Source of the DNA: Deinococcales bacterium
Lineage (GTDB): Bacteria; Deinococcota; Deinococci; Deinococcales; JAAFIG01
Length of the DNA: 39,480 nt
NCBI GenBank assembly: GCA_013298185.1
Contig: JAAFJQ010000008.1
Location: 1-39,480 of the forward strand
Direction of reading: 5' to 3'
Part shown: in pieces, positions 15,677 to 24,526 of the stretch
How positions within the stretch are numbered: the stretch's first letter is position 1
How the letters are laid out: the number at the start of each line of letters is the position of its first letter
The notes under the pieces: model-generated
Seen by the model: the letters and a program-made list of their open reading frames with translations, nothing else
What the model was told of the DNA's origin: nothing
Database searches by the model: none
Translations under genes and position numbers: made by a program

Positions 15677-18058
15677 TCATAAGTGAATCTCGAGGCGAAT
15701 CCAAGTGGCATCCAGTTCAATACTGAGAACACCAGACTCGAGGTGATGGGTTTTTGCGCCTGAAATATTTTGGACGGATAAAATGTTGTACAACACCAAG
15801 GTTTCGCTGCTTCGCTCGAGGGGCAATGAACCTGTGCTGGTTTTCTCGAGCATCAGCACACCGTTCTCGAGTTGACCGTGCAACACGGTTTGGCGGTCGG
15901 CACCAAAACCATCGCCAGCATCTTCGTATAAACTGCCGTGCATGGTTAGGGCAGGCAGCAAATGCCATGACAGGCTTGTCCAATTGGCGGTGGTGGTGTG
16001 CTTGGCGGGTTTGGTGATGGCAAGGGCAAAACCTGCCCTGAGGTAAAGCGGCACCGTCTCGAGTGGCGCGTCTGAGATGGTATAACCCGCTTCCAAAACC
16101 ATACCCGCCTTGAAATTTGAGAACTCGAGCCACTGCCCTTTGGGTAAATAGGTCAGTTTTTTGCTGGTGCTGGCAGTCACCACAGGTGAAACCAGCAGTG
16201 CATCGCCGAACAGAAACTGGTGATTGGCATTCAGACATTCGGGGTCGGCAGCATCCAGCATCAGCATGGAACGCATCACAGGTTGACCATGTTGACTGGC
16301 GGTGTGCATCAGGGTGTACAACGTTGGCAAAAGCGCATAGCGCATCTCGAGGGCGGCTCGAGCCAGACTTAAATATGGTTCGCCAAAACGCCATGGTTCT
16401 TGCATGGTTGTGCCTTTGGCGCTGTGATTTCGCATCAGAGGATAAAACGCGCCCAACTGATACCACCGCGCCAGCAATTCGCCGGTGGCATTGGCGGCAA
16501 AGCCCGGAATATCTGCGCCTGTAAAAGCCACGCCGCTTAAACCAAGCCCGAGCAGCATCGGGATGCTAAACGCCAGATGCTCCCAATACGAACTGTTATC
16601 GCCTGTCCAAACCGCGCTGTAACGCTGAATACCAGCGAAACCAGCCCTGGTTAAGACAAACCCGCGCTTGCCATTACCAAAGCGCTCCAAGGCGGCTCGA
16701 GTGGCAGCACACATGGTTAGCCCGTAGACATTATGAACCTCGAGATGACGGCGTGTACCATGGCGGGCATTGTACGGCAGGGTTTTGCCTTCGACCCGTC
16801 CAATGCCGTCGGATAAACTGCCATCATCGGTGAAATTACTGGTGCGTTGCAAAGAAAAACTGCTCGGTTCATTCATGTCATTCCAAAAACCAGCAATGCC
16901 AGCCCCCATCATGTCCTTGTGCAAATCCGCCCACCAATCGCGCACTTCGGCTCGAGTGAAATCTGGAAAAACCGCTGGTTTGGGCCAGACTTCGCCAATT
17001 AGCGTTTCGCCGCGTTCAAAACGAACCAAGTAATCATTTTGAATGGCTTGGTCAAAAACACTGTAGCCAGCCTCGAGTTTGATACCAGGGTCAACAATTG
17101 GCACAAGTTTCACACCGTCTTTGGCTGCATCCTCACAGAGTTTTTTGGGATTGGGATACCGACTTTGATCCCACGTAAAAACCTTAAAACCATCTTGGTA
17201 ATCAATGTCGGTGCTGACCACATCCAGCGGTAAATTGTGTTGCTTGTAGGCTTCGATCACAGCGCGGACATCGGTTTCGTTCTCATAACCCCAACGCGAT
17301 TGCTGAGCGCCCAACGCCCACAGCGGCGCGAGCGGTTGCCGCCCCGTCAATGCGGTGTAACGCTCGAGAACTGCTTCAAAACTGGGTCCTGCAATCAAAT
17401 AGCAATCGAGTTCAGCCCCACTGCTTGACCATGCTAAGCGCTCTGGGTTTGCCCTTGCCACATCGCATTCGGTGCGCCAAGACTCATCCAAGAAAAAGCC
17501 CCATGCAATGCCGTCACGTAAGCCAATAAAAAAAGGAATGCTCTGATAAAGCGGGTCGGTGTCTGGATGATGCGGCACAACATCGGTGTTCCAAAACGTC
17601 AGGTGCATACCACGTTTGTTCAGCACACCAACTTTTTCACCAAAACCAAGATAGGCTTCGCCTTTTGGCGCACGTAACTCGAGGCTGCTCGAGAAGCTAT
17701 CATTGGGAAAAGCCTGTGCTGCGCTGCCTCGAGCTTCAAAACCACGACATAACAACCTTGAATCCGCATCAAAAAACTTCCAATCACCACTTGGCACATC
17801 CAATTCAAAATGCACCCCACCCGCCTCGAGTGACAAAATCCCATCCTCGAGGGTCGCATCAATTTCTAAACCACCCGAATGCACCACGGCGAAAGAATCT
17901 TTCTGTGGTAAACGCGGAAACGTCTGACTCGAGACTCGAGCAATTGGCGCGAACCGAGCGCGAATCACACCTTCAAGTGGCGCGGATAACTCGAGGGCGG
18001 CATTGTGCGACCAGAGCAGAGCGCTTTGGGCGGTCAGGGTATGATTTGAAAAGGACAT
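15677..18058 (-). CDS. GH31 family alpha-glucosidase
   Basis: This 793-residue glycoside hydrolase of family 31 releases glucose or xylose from alpha-linked oligosaccharides. Family marks in order are the N-terminal beta domain, GLRDGIAWGFFLDESWRTEC near residue 185, WALGAQQSRWGY near 245, VVSTDIDYQDGFKVFTWD near 285, the nucleophile aspartate in GFWNDMNEPSSF near 394, the acid/base aspartate in WTGDNSSYWEH near 487, and RNHSAKGTTMQEPW near 555. There is no signal peptide, so it is cytoplasmic and may act on imported sugars. An extended -10 box (TGC-TAGACT, 18065-18070) ends six bases before the ATG, so the mRNA is probably leaderless. CTCGAG is very dense here (over 20 copies). Confidence 0.92.
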   Translation of the reverse strand: MSFSNHTLTAQSALLWSHNAALELSAPLEGVIRARFAPIARVSSQTFPRLPQKDSFAVVHSGGLEIDATLEDGILSLEAGGVHFELDVPSGDWKFFDADSRLLCRGFEARGSAAQAFPNDSFSSSLELRAPKGEAYLGFGEKVGVLNKRGMHLTFWNTDVVPHHPDTDPLYQSIPFFIGLRDGIAWGFFLDESWRTECDVARANPERLAWSSSGAELDCYLIAGPSFEAVLERYTALTGRQPLAPLWALGAQQSRWGYENETDVRAVIEAYKQHNLPLDVVSTDIDYQDGFKVFTWDQSRYPNPKKLCEDAAKDGVKLVPIVDPGIKLEAGYSVFDQAIQNDYLVRFERGETLIGEVWPKPAVFPDFTRAEVRDWWADLHKDMMGAGIAGFWNDMNEPSSFSLQRTSNFTDDGSLSDGIGRVEGKTLPYNARHGTRRHLEVHNVYGLTMCAATRAALERFGNGKRGFVLTRAGFAGIQRYSAVWTGDNSSYWEHLAFSIPMLLGLGLSGVAFTGADIPGFAANATGELLARWYQLGAFYPLMRNHSAKGTTMQEPWRFGEPYLSLARAALEMRYALLPTLYTLMHTASQHGQPVMRSMLMLDAADPECLNANHQFLFGDALLVSPVVTASTSKKLTYLPKGQWLEFSNFKAGMVLEAGYTISDAPLETVPLYLRAGFALAITKPAKHTTTANWTSLSWHLLPALTMHGSLYEDAGDGFGADRQTVLHGQLENGVLMLEKTSTGSLPLERSSETLVLYNILSVQNISGAKTHHLESGVLSIELDATWIRLEIHL

Positions 18059-18076
18059 GGGGTTAGTCTAGCAAAT

Positions 18077-18700
18077 TTATGGTGCAAGTCGCTCTTTTTT
18101 CCACTTCCCACCTTTGAACTTGTACACAATTCGATCATGTAATCTGGCTTTTCTCCCCTGCCAAAACTCGAGGTAATCTGGCACAAGTCTATACCCTCCC
18201 CAATGCTCTGGGCGCGGCACTCGCTCTGGGTAGTTGGTGCGTAAATCCATCACCAATTGCTCGAGGGCTGGGCGTTCTATGGCTTGGCTTTGCGGGCTGG
18301 CGGCACTGGCAAGCTGGCTTTCATATGGGCGGCTGGCAAAATAAGCATCTGATTCTGTGCTGCTGACTTTCTCGAGTTGCCCTTCGACTCGCACTTGTCG
18401 CTCGAGCGCAGCCCACCAAAAACTGGCACTGGCAAAGGCATTGGTAGCGGTGTCTGTGCCTTTACGGGATAGGTAATTGGTGTAAAACACCAAACCTGTG
18501 TCCATGCCGCGTAGCAACACCACCCGACTCGAGGGGCGACCTTGCCGCACGGTGCAAACCGTCATACCGTTCGGCTCGAGGATACCCGCTTGGCTCGCCT
18601 GTTCTAACCAAACTGAAAGCTGCTCCAGTGGGTTCTCGAGCAACTGATTTTGTTCCAAAGTGCCATAGGTGTAGTCTTTGCGTGTCTCGAGTGGTTGCAT
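18077..18700 (-). CDS. pdxH: Pyridoxamine 5'-phosphate oxidase
   Basis: This 207-residue FMN enzyme oxidises pyridoxamine or pyridoxine phosphate to pyridoxal phosphate. Visible family blocks are RKDYTYGTLEQNQL at the N-terminus, PSSRVVLLRGMDTGLVFYTN near 56, SRKGTD, ASFWWAALERQVRVEG near 90, SDAYFASRPYESQLA, PRPEHWGGYRLVPDYLEFWQ near 160 and LHDRIVY near the end. TACACT (18708-18713) ends seven bases before the ATG, so it is another leaderless start. The gene is divergent from the phosphotransferase gene across only 56 bases. Confidence 0.95.
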   Translation of the reverse strand: MQPLETRKDYTYGTLEQNQLLENPLEQLSVWLEQASQAGILEPNGMTVCTVRQGRPSSRVVLLRGMDTGLVFYTNYLSRKGTDTATNAFASASFWWAALERQVRVEGQLEKVSSTESDAYFASRPYESQLASAASPQSQAIERPALEQLVMDLRTNYPERVPRPEHWGGYRLVPDYLEFWQGRKARLHDRIVYKFKGGKWKKERLAP

Positions 18701-18756
18701 GTACTCGAGTGTACTTAGTTCAGTGTTGGCTGAACAGTGCCAAGATAACCAAATTT

Positions 18757-19506
18757 ATGAATGATGATTTGAAACTACAAGCCAATAAACTACTCGAGCA
18801 ATACGGGTTTTCGGACTTCCTCGAGCCTGTTTTTAGTCTTGCCAATGCAGTGTTTGTTGGGCAGGATTATGTGGTGCGAATTGCGCTTCATGAACACACT
18901 GACCATATCAGGGAAGCCAAAATTGCACTTCATGCGCTTCAACTTGGCGTGCATACTGCCAAGCCACTGGCTTGGGCAAAACAGTACAGTATTTTTGAGC
19001 GCCTACAGGGTAAAAGCGCCACGCCAGACGCACCAAATGCTGTTTGGCTCGAGTTGTTAGCCGACCTCAAGCGTTTCCACTCAAAACCCTTTGAAGCACC
19101 ATCTTTGAAAACCATGAATTGGGCTGGTGGACTGCACCTGCTCGAGTCTGCATTCGCCTTGAGTCTTTCGGCGGCTGAAAAGCGCTTAGCAACGCAAATG
19201 CTGCAACCCCACACAGCTTCTAACCTTGTTTTTGCACATGCCGATGCGTGGAGCAGCAACGTCATCACTCGAGAAGGTCAGTACCTCGGTTTGATTGACT
19301 GGGGCAACGCCGCTTGGCATCCACTCGAGCGAGAAATCAGTTGGCTCGAGGACGCTGCGCTTGCGCTGGCACTCGAGCAATTTGATTTGAACTTAGGGCA
19401 ATTGTACGCCCGTCGGCTCGAGTTGCTGCTTTGGGTTGGTGCAAATGGTCGAGCCACAATTGAAGCTGTGCGCCGTGTTCTCGAACAGTTTGAAACATCA
19501 ACTTGA
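18757..19506 (+). CDS. Aminoglycoside phosphotransferase-family kinase-like protein
   Basis: This 249-residue protein has the APH/choline kinase fold. It shows a lysine-poor N-lobe, then HADAWSSNVITREG near residue 162 (equivalent of the HxDxxxxN catalytic loop) and YLGLIDWGNAAWHPLERE near 178 (equivalent of the IDW metal-binding motif). The substrate is unknown; family members phosphorylate small molecules or sugars and a few give antibiotic resistance. I start it at ATG 18757 because the longer frame runs through the pdxH promoter region; a GATAAC box ends 7 bases upstream. It is dense in CTCGAG and so native. Confidence 0.72.
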   Translation: MNDDLKLQANKLLEQYGFSDFLEPVFSLANAVFVGQDYVVRIALHEHTDHIREAKIALHALQLGVHTAKPLAWAKQYSIFERLQGKSATPDAPNAVWLELLADLKRFHSKPFEAPSLKTMNWAGGLHLLESAFALSLSAAEKRLATQMLQPHTASNLVFAHADAWSSNVITREGQYLGLIDWGNAAWHPLEREISWLEDAALALALEQFDLNLGQLYARRLELLLWVGANGRATIEAVRRVLEQFETST

Positions 19507-19525
19507 TTTTGGCTTTTTGCTGCAA

Positions 19526-19554
19526 TTGCCATAGTGTTGGTTGTTTGTTAAACT
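19526..19554 (+). promoter_or_regulatory. Leaderless promoter of the DUF3800 gene
   Basis: TTGCCA (19526-19531), a 17-base spacer and TAAACT (19549-19554) are followed after 8 bases by ATG 19563. No Shine-Dalgarno site is present. Confidence 0.65.
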
Positions 19555-19562
19555 GGTTGATA

Positions 19563-20633
19563 ATGACTCAGAACGCCCGTGTTTATATTGATGAAACAGG
19601 GCATATGAAAAGTAATGTTTTTGGTTTGGTGGCAGTCTTTGTGCGACTCACGTTTCATGATGAATTAAAACAAAAATGGTTAAGCTTACAACAGCAAATC
19701 CTGACTGAAATCCAGAGTTCTCCACAAGGCTATGAGTTGGCAAAAGCCTTTTTTCAGCAACACCCTGATGAGCTTCCCGAGATTCACGCGGCAGATTTGA
19801 TTAATCCTTCAAGTAAAGGTTATGACCCTTTACACCCAAAACGCGAACTGATTTATCGAAAATATCCAAGGGGACAAGAAGGTTTGGATGAATTATATTG
19901 GCAACGTCATGTTCGTTGGCTCGAGATGGCTTTTGAGCTTCAAGATCAATATAGGTTACCCCTGCTGCTTTTGGCTGGTGACTATGATACGCATGATCCC
20001 AAGGTGACAAAAAATCTGACAATGACGCAACTTTTCAGTCATTGGGATGCACCCGAAGCTCAATATCCAGACTTTTTAGCTGCCCTCGCCAAAATGGATG
20101 AATTTCAAGCCAGACCGATCACATGGGCTGTGCCTCAAATGCTGTTTGCTATCCAAAAAGAACTTGCTCGGCGCGATTGGCGTGCCGAGGTCATTTTTGA
20201 TGATAGCTCTGATAATCGTGGCTATCGTACTTCAGCGCTTTTTAATTACTTACAAGAAAAGCAGCATTTGCCAAATATCAGCGGACTTTTTTTTAAGCAT
20301 AGTCACCTTGACTCATTGCTACAAATTCCAGACATTCATGCTTATGTGTTTGGATATTTAGAACGAATCACTCGAGAGAACAAGACACCTAATCGTCGAG
20401 ATAAAGACATCATTTGGATGGCGCGTTATTACTTACAACGTCAAATGCAACATACCCATAGCCATAACAGCAGTGAGTCGGAACGTTTGTGGGGTAAGCT
20501 ACTGGCGTATGAATACATCATCAAAAATGCAGGAAAAAAAGACATTCAAACCAAAGCCTTACTTTGGTTTGTAAGGCATTTTGAGCGTATGACGGGCATT
20601 TTTTCAGCAGAATCAACAATGGGCAAGGGCTAG
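19563..20633 (+). CDS. DUF3800-like protein
   Basis: This 356-residue protein starts MTQNARVYIDETGHMKSNVF; the YIDETG motif at residues 8-13 and a later acidic block VIFDDSSDNRGYR near 220 match the DUF3800 pattern, a family thought to have an RNase H-like core. DUF3800 genes are often seen in mobile or defence-related settings, but their biochemistry is not settled. Only two CTCGAG motifs occur in 1.1 kb and codon use is more AT-rich than its neighbours, so transfer is likely. I chose ATG 19563 from the promoter position. The stop codon lies inside a GGGCTAG/CTAGCCC hairpin (20627-20651) that may end the transcript. Confidence 0.6.
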   Translation: MTQNARVYIDETGHMKSNVFGLVAVFVRLTFHDELKQKWLSLQQQILTEIQSSPQGYELAKAFFQQHPDELPEIHAADLINPSSKGYDPLHPKRELIYRKYPRGQEGLDELYWQRHVRWLEMAFELQDQYRLPLLLLAGDYDTHDPKVTKNLTMTQLFSHWDAPEAQYPDFLAALAKMDEFQARPITWAVPQMLFAIQKELARRDWRAEVIFDDSSDNRGYRTSALFNYLQEKQHLPNISGLFFKHSHLDSLLQIPDIHAYVFGYLERITRENKTPNRRDKDIIWMARYYLQRQMQHTHSHNSSESERLWGKLLAYEYIIKNAGKKDIQTKALLWFVRHFERMTGIFSAESTMGKG

Positions 20634-20708
20634 AGCGAAACGCCCTAGCCCCTGACTGATTCAAGGCTATATCAAAATGACACTATTGTCAAATGCAGGA
20701 GATACTTT

Positions 20709-21410
20709 ATGAGCTTCACCCGTGAACAACTGAAACGCTATTCTCGTCAGATTCTCCTGCCTGAAATTGGCTTAAACGGCACGGAACGCCTTCGGGACTC
20801 GAGCGTGTTGGTGATCGGTGCTGGTGGCTTAGGCAGCCCTGTCTTGACCTACCTTGTCTCGAGTGGTGTGGGTCGAATTCATATTGCCGAAGCCGACACT
20901 TTGGAATTATCGAACTTGCAACGCCAATTCTTATACACCACCTCCGATGTTGGGCAACCTAAGCTCGAGTTGGCAATGGCGCGGCTGAGAGCCTTGAATC
21001 CAGAAATTCGTCTCGAGCCTGTTGGTCAGTTCACCTCGAGCAACGCCGTGGATTTGATTGGAGCAAGCACCCTGACGGTGGATTGCTCGGATACCATAGA
21101 AACCCGCCATTTGGTTTCGGATGCCGCTTCGTCGCTCGAGAAAACTTGGGTCTGGGGAGCTGCCGAAGGCTTTACTGGCATGACGGCTGTCTTTGACCAG
21201 CATTTTACTTTGCGCCAAGCCTTCCCCGATGCTGCCCCAACCGAGAACTGCGATACGATTGGCGTTTTTGCACCACTCTTGGGCGTGATTGGTTCGCTCA
21301 TGGCTGGAGCAGCCCTGCATGTATTGCTTGATCTCGAGGTCAGCAAAGGGGAGCTAACTTTGTATGATGGGCTTGACTTAAGTTTTCGTAAAATTAAACT
21401 GAAAAGATAG
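20709..21410 (+). CDS. ThiF/MoeB/HesA-type adenylyltransferase
   Basis: This 233-residue E1-like enzyme should activate the C-terminus of a ubiquitin-like sulfur carrier (ThiS or MoaD) with ATP. It begins with RYSRQILLPEIGLNG, then the ATP loop VLVIGAGGLGSPV near residue 34, DTLELSNLQRQFLY near 62, and VDCSDTIETRHL near 122. Only two cysteines are present and neither CxxC zinc pair of MoeB/ThiF can be seen, and no rhodanese domain follows. The start has AGGAG about seven bases ahead. With moaA, mocA-like and MOSC genes in the same window, a molybdenum cofactor role is plausible; thiamine synthesis is the alternative. Confidence 0.75.
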   Translation: MSFTREQLKRYSRQILLPEIGLNGTERLRDSSVLVIGAGGLGSPVLTYLVSSGVGRIHIAEADTLELSNLQRQFLYTTSDVGQPKLELAMARLRALNPEIRLEPVGQFTSSNAVDLIGASTLTVDCSDTIETRHLVSDAASSLEKTWVWGAAEGFTGMTAVFDQHFTLRQAFPDAAPTENCDTIGVFAPLLGVIGSLMAGAALHVLLDLEVSKGELTLYDGLDLSFRKIKLKR

Positions 21411-21525
21411 AATTCATTGGCATGACCAGACTTCATTTTGATTGGCGATTTGCAATATCTTGGATTTGATACCAAGCTAAAAAGCTGAGTGCAAAGCCCT
21501 TTGCTGCAATGATAGGCTAAACCTC

Positions 21526-22506
21526 ATGATCGAAGTCCAAAATCTCGAGAAACATTATCTTGTTGCCGAAAAAGAAGCGGGTATTAAAGGCAGTTTACAA
21601 AGTTTTTTTAAGCGCCAAACCAAAACCGTGAAAGCCGTGGATGGCGTAAGTTTCCAAATAGCATCGGGTGAAATGGTTGGTTTTCTTGGCGCAAATGGCG
21701 CTGGCAAAACCACCACCTTAAAAATGCTCTCGGGCTTGCTGCATCCCAGTGCTGGCGTGGCTCGAGTGGCGGGTTTTGTACCGTTTGAACGTCGCTCGAG
21801 TTTCTTAAAATCCATTACCCTGATCATGGGGCAAAAACAACAACTGATGTGGGATTTACCCGCGCTGGACAGTTTTTTGGTCAATCAAGCAATTTATGAA
21901 ATCTCGGATTCAGACTACCAAGCCACGATGCGTGAATTCACCGAACTGCTCGAGTTAGAAGGTGTTCTGAAAAAACAAGTGCGAAAACTTTCTTTGGGTG
22001 AACGCATGAAATGCGAACTTGCGGCAGCCCTTTTGCACCGTCCCAAAGTGCTTTTTTTGGATGAACCCACCATTGGCTTAGATGTCAATATGCAGGTCAA
22101 AATCCGAGAATTTATCCGCGAGTACAACCAACGTTTTAACGCCACGGTTATTCTCACCAGTCACTACATGGCAGATGTAACTGCCCTGTGCAAACGAATT
22201 ATTGTGGTGGACAAAGGCAAAATTATTTTCGACGGCGATTTTAGTGGTTTACTCGAGACTGCCAGCCCGATTAAAATCATTGGACTCCAGCTCGAGCGGC
22301 AATTATCAGCAACCGATTTACAAAGTTACGGCACACTCTCGAGTTTAGAAGGCTTAAACGCCACCTTCCGAGTGGCACGTAGCGAAGTTTCACAACGCAG
22401 TGCCAAAATGCTCTCAGAATTACCAATTGCCGACATTACCATCGAAGACCCGCCGATTGAGGAAATTATTGGGCAACTCTTCTCTCGAGCCGAGGTGAGG
22501 GCATGA
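21526..22506 (+). CDS. ABC transporter ATP-binding protein (COG4586 type)
   Basis: This 326-residue ATPase drives the two permeases that follow. It shows Walker A GANGAGKTT near residue 58, signature LSLGERMKCELAAALL near 155, Walker B KVLFLDEPTIGLD near 173 and the switch histidine in LTSHYMADV. The long N-terminal part before the ATPase core and the C-terminal ~70 residues are typical of the COG4586 subgroup. It has an extended -10 (TGA-TAGGCT, 21513-21518) ending seven bases before ATG, so it is leaderless. Its stop overlaps the next ATG (ATGA), giving a three-gene operon. Confidence 0.88.
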   Translation: MIEVQNLEKHYLVAEKEAGIKGSLQSFFKRQTKTVKAVDGVSFQIASGEMVGFLGANGAGKTTTLKMLSGLLHPSAGVARVAGFVPFERRSSFLKSITLIMGQKQQLMWDLPALDSFLVNQAIYEISDSDYQATMREFTELLELEGVLKKQVRKLSLGERMKCELAAALLHRPKVLFLDEPTIGLDVNMQVKIREFIREYNQRFNATVILTSHYMADVTALCKRIIVVDKGKIIFDGDFSGLLETASPIKIIGLQLERQLSATDLQSYGTLSSLEGLNATFRVARSEVSQRSAKMLSELPIADITIEDPPIEEIIGQLFSRAEVRA

Positions 22507-23297
22507 TTCGCAAAGCCAAAGCCCTTTTCACCGCATGGCTCTCGCACATGACGATTTACCGTGCCGAGATCATCATTTGGATGCTGGCAGGAATGCTGCC
22601 CCTGATTATGATGACGGTTTGGATTGGCAAAGCCCAAGCCGAAGGCGGTAGCACAGGCGGATTCTCGAGCAGCCAATTTGCCGCGTACTTTCTAGCGGCT
22701 TGGATGAGCGGACAAATGACCGTGGCTTGGGTGGCGTGGGACATGAGTTTCGCCGTGCGTCAAGGTACTTTTTCTGTGAAGTTACTGCGCCCAATCAACC
22801 CCTTTTGGGAATACTTTATGCAGCATGTGACCGAGCGTTTTGTGCGCTACCCATTTGTGTTTTTGGTGGTGGTGGTTGGCGTGCTGCTTGTACCTGGAAC
22901 GGTTTTGGTTAAGCAACTCGAGCATGTTGTGGTGTATTTTTTTGCAATTATTCTGGCATTCATCATTCGTTTTTTAATTGCTTACTGCATCGGCTTAGCC
23001 TGCTTTTGGCTCGAGAATGCCACCGCGCTGGACGAACTTTATTTTGTTCTGAGTATCATGCTGGCAGGAACATTTGCGCCACTTGAGTTCTACCCCGCTT
23101 GGCTGCGTGGTCTGCTCGAGTACCTACCGTTTCCATACATTATTTATTACCCTGCCCAAATCCTGACTGGGCAACTTGATTGGACACAGATGGCTCGAGT
23201 CTTAGCGGTGCAACTGCTTTGGGTTGGTGTGTTTTTTGTGGTCTACCAAATCATGTGGCGCTTAGGGCGCAAACAATACGGAGCGGTGGGCGCATGA
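22503..23297 (+). CDS. ABC-2 type permease (COG4587-like)
   Basis: This 264-residue inner-membrane protein has six predicted hydrophobic segments, beginning after MIRKAKALFTAWLSHMTIYRAE. It is the first permease of the exporter; its ATG overlaps the ATPase stop and its stop overlaps the next ATG, so all three are translationally coupled. The set ATPase plus two ABC-2 permeases of this kind (COG4586-4587-3694) is widespread and its substrate is not known. Confidence 0.82.
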   Translation: MIRKAKALFTAWLSHMTIYRAEIIIWMLAGMLPLIMMTVWIGKAQAEGGSTGGFSSSQFAAYFLAAWMSGQMTVAWVAWDMSFAVRQGTFSVKLLRPINPFWEYFMQHVTERFVRYPFVFLVVVVGVLLVPGTVLVKQLEHVVVYFFAIILAFIIRFLIAYCIGLACFWLENATALDELYFVLSIMLAGTFAPLEFYPAWLRGLLEYLPFPYIIYYPAQILTGQLDWTQMARVLAVQLLWVGVFFVVYQIMWRLGRKQYGAVGA

Positions 23298-24073
23298 AAT
23301 TTACCCGTTTAATCTCAATTTTTATGGGCGCGAGTTTAAGTTTACAACTCGAGTACCGCGCTAATTTTGTGGTCAATCTGGTCGAAACCGCGCTGCGTTT
23401 ACTGGGTTCAATTCTTGCTCTGAGCATCCTTTTTGGCGATGGCAAAGCAATTGCTGGTTGGTCATTCCCAGAAGCGATGGTGGTGCTGGGCGTGTTTACG
23501 TTTTTTGATGGCTTGATGGGGATGCTCCTTTTTCCTAACCTGAGTAAAATCGCCGAAGGGGTACGGACTGGCACGATGGATTTTGTACTGCTGAAACCCA
23601 TAGATGCACAGTTTTTGGTCAGTTTTCGCAACATTGATGTCTTAAAACTACCAGATGTGCTACTCGGCGTGGGAATTATCATTTGGGCGCTGAATCAGAC
23701 AGGCACAAGTTTTTTTCAAATCATACTCGGGATTGGCTTACTGCTGCTGGCATACGGAATTGTCTACAGCATTATTTTCATGCTCTCCACCACCGCATTT
23801 TGGTTTGTGCGGGTCGAAAATGTGACCGAGTTATTCTGGGGCGTTTACCGCGCAGGACAATTCCCGATTCAGGTCTTCCCCGGTTGGGTACGAACGGTTT
23901 TTACCTTTGTGATTCCAATTGCCTTTATCACCACTGTTCCGGCTCAAGCGTTCACGGGTCAGCTCGAGAACTCGAGTATTGTTTGGGCATTGGGTTTATC
24001 AGTTGGCTTAATTGCCTTATCGCGCTGGTTTTGGCGCTTTGCGCTGCGCTCGTACACCAGTGCCAGTTCTTAA
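23294..24073 (+). CDS. ABC-2 type permease (COG3694-like)
   Basis: This 259-residue membrane protein is the second permease of the operon. I use ATG 23294, which overlaps the preceding stop as ATGA; an open frame further upstream is only read-through. Several long hydrophobic helices are visible, for example around VLGVFTFFDGLMGMLLF and IILGIGLLLLAYGIVYS. The last nine codons with the TAA (24047-24073) are repeated exactly at 24162-24188 downstream. Confidence 0.82.
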   Translation: MKFTRLISIFMGASLSLQLEYRANFVVNLVETALRLLGSILALSILFGDGKAIAGWSFPEAMVVLGVFTFFDGLMGMLLFPNLSKIAEGVRTGTMDFVLLKPIDAQFLVSFRNIDVLKLPDVLLGVGIIIWALNQTGTSFFQIILGIGLLLLAYGIVYSIIFMLSTTAFWFVRVENVTELFWGVYRAGQFPIQVFPGWVRTVFTFVIPIAFITTVPAQAFTGQLENSSIVWALGLSVGLIALSRWFWRFALRSYTSASS

Positions 24074-24188
24074 GGATTTAAGCATTCAAGGACTTCTTCA
24101 TTTGAACATTGGACTCAATCACAAAAAACAGGGCAGACACAGGGGTCTGCCCCTACAAAGACGCTCGTACACCAGTGCCAGTTCTTAA
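24047..24188. repeat. 27-bp duplication of the permease gene end around an 88-bp insert
   Basis: Bases 24047-24073, which encode the end of the permease including its TAA, recur exactly at 24162-24188. The 88 bases between contain a REP-like palindrome (24131-24155, GGCAGACACAGGGGTCTGCC type, ending CCCCTAC). The second copy has no gene in front of it. Confidence 0.85.
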
Positions 24189-24204
24189 TAAGCCAATTTG
24201 CATC

Positions 24205-24233
24205 TTGACAGCTTTGCTTTGGTTTGATACCCT
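24205..24233 (+). promoter_or_regulatory. tRNA operon promoter
   Basis: A consensus TTGACA (24205-24210), a 17-base spacer and an extended -10 TGA-TACCCT (24228-24233) lie 28 bases before tRNA-Thr. It is the strongest-looking canonical promoter in the window besides that of the alaS leader. Confidence 0.75.
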
Positions 24234-24261
24234 TCGCACTCGGACGCAAGTCCATTGGAAC

Positions 24262-24338
24262 GCCGCTCTAGCTCAATCCGGTAGAGCACCCGATTTGTAA
24301 TCGGAAGGTTGTCGGTTCGATTCCGATGGGCGGCTCCA
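24262..24338 (+). tRNA. tRNA-Thr (TGT)
   Basis: The acceptor GCCGCTC pairs with GGGCGGC (one G-U pair). The D arm, an anticodon stem with loop TTTGTAA (anticodon TGT at 24296-24298), and a T arm with GGTTCGATTCC are all present. The discriminator T is followed by an encoded CCA (24336-24338). Confidence 0.95.
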
Positions 24339-24377
24339 AACCTAAGGGCATTAACCACCTTAGGGTCTGTGGTGCGC

Positions 24378-24465
<88 letters not shown>

Positions 24466-24467
24466 GC

Positions 24468-24497
24468 GCCGAAGGCTTAACCGCCTTCGGCTTTTTT
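24468..24497 (+). terminator. Rho-independent terminator of the tRNA operon
   Basis: GCCGAAGGC, loop TTAACC, GCCTTCGGC and six T residues directly follow the tRNA-Tyr CCA end. Confidence 0.9.
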
Positions 24498-24526
24498 GCA
24501 ACCATTTACCTCGAAATTGCGTAATA

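Noticed and set aside
15717-16466. 249-codon minus frame within the GH31 gene
   Set aside because: It lies in another frame of the same strand as the glucosidase gene, is Arg/His/Cys rich, and lacks any domain.
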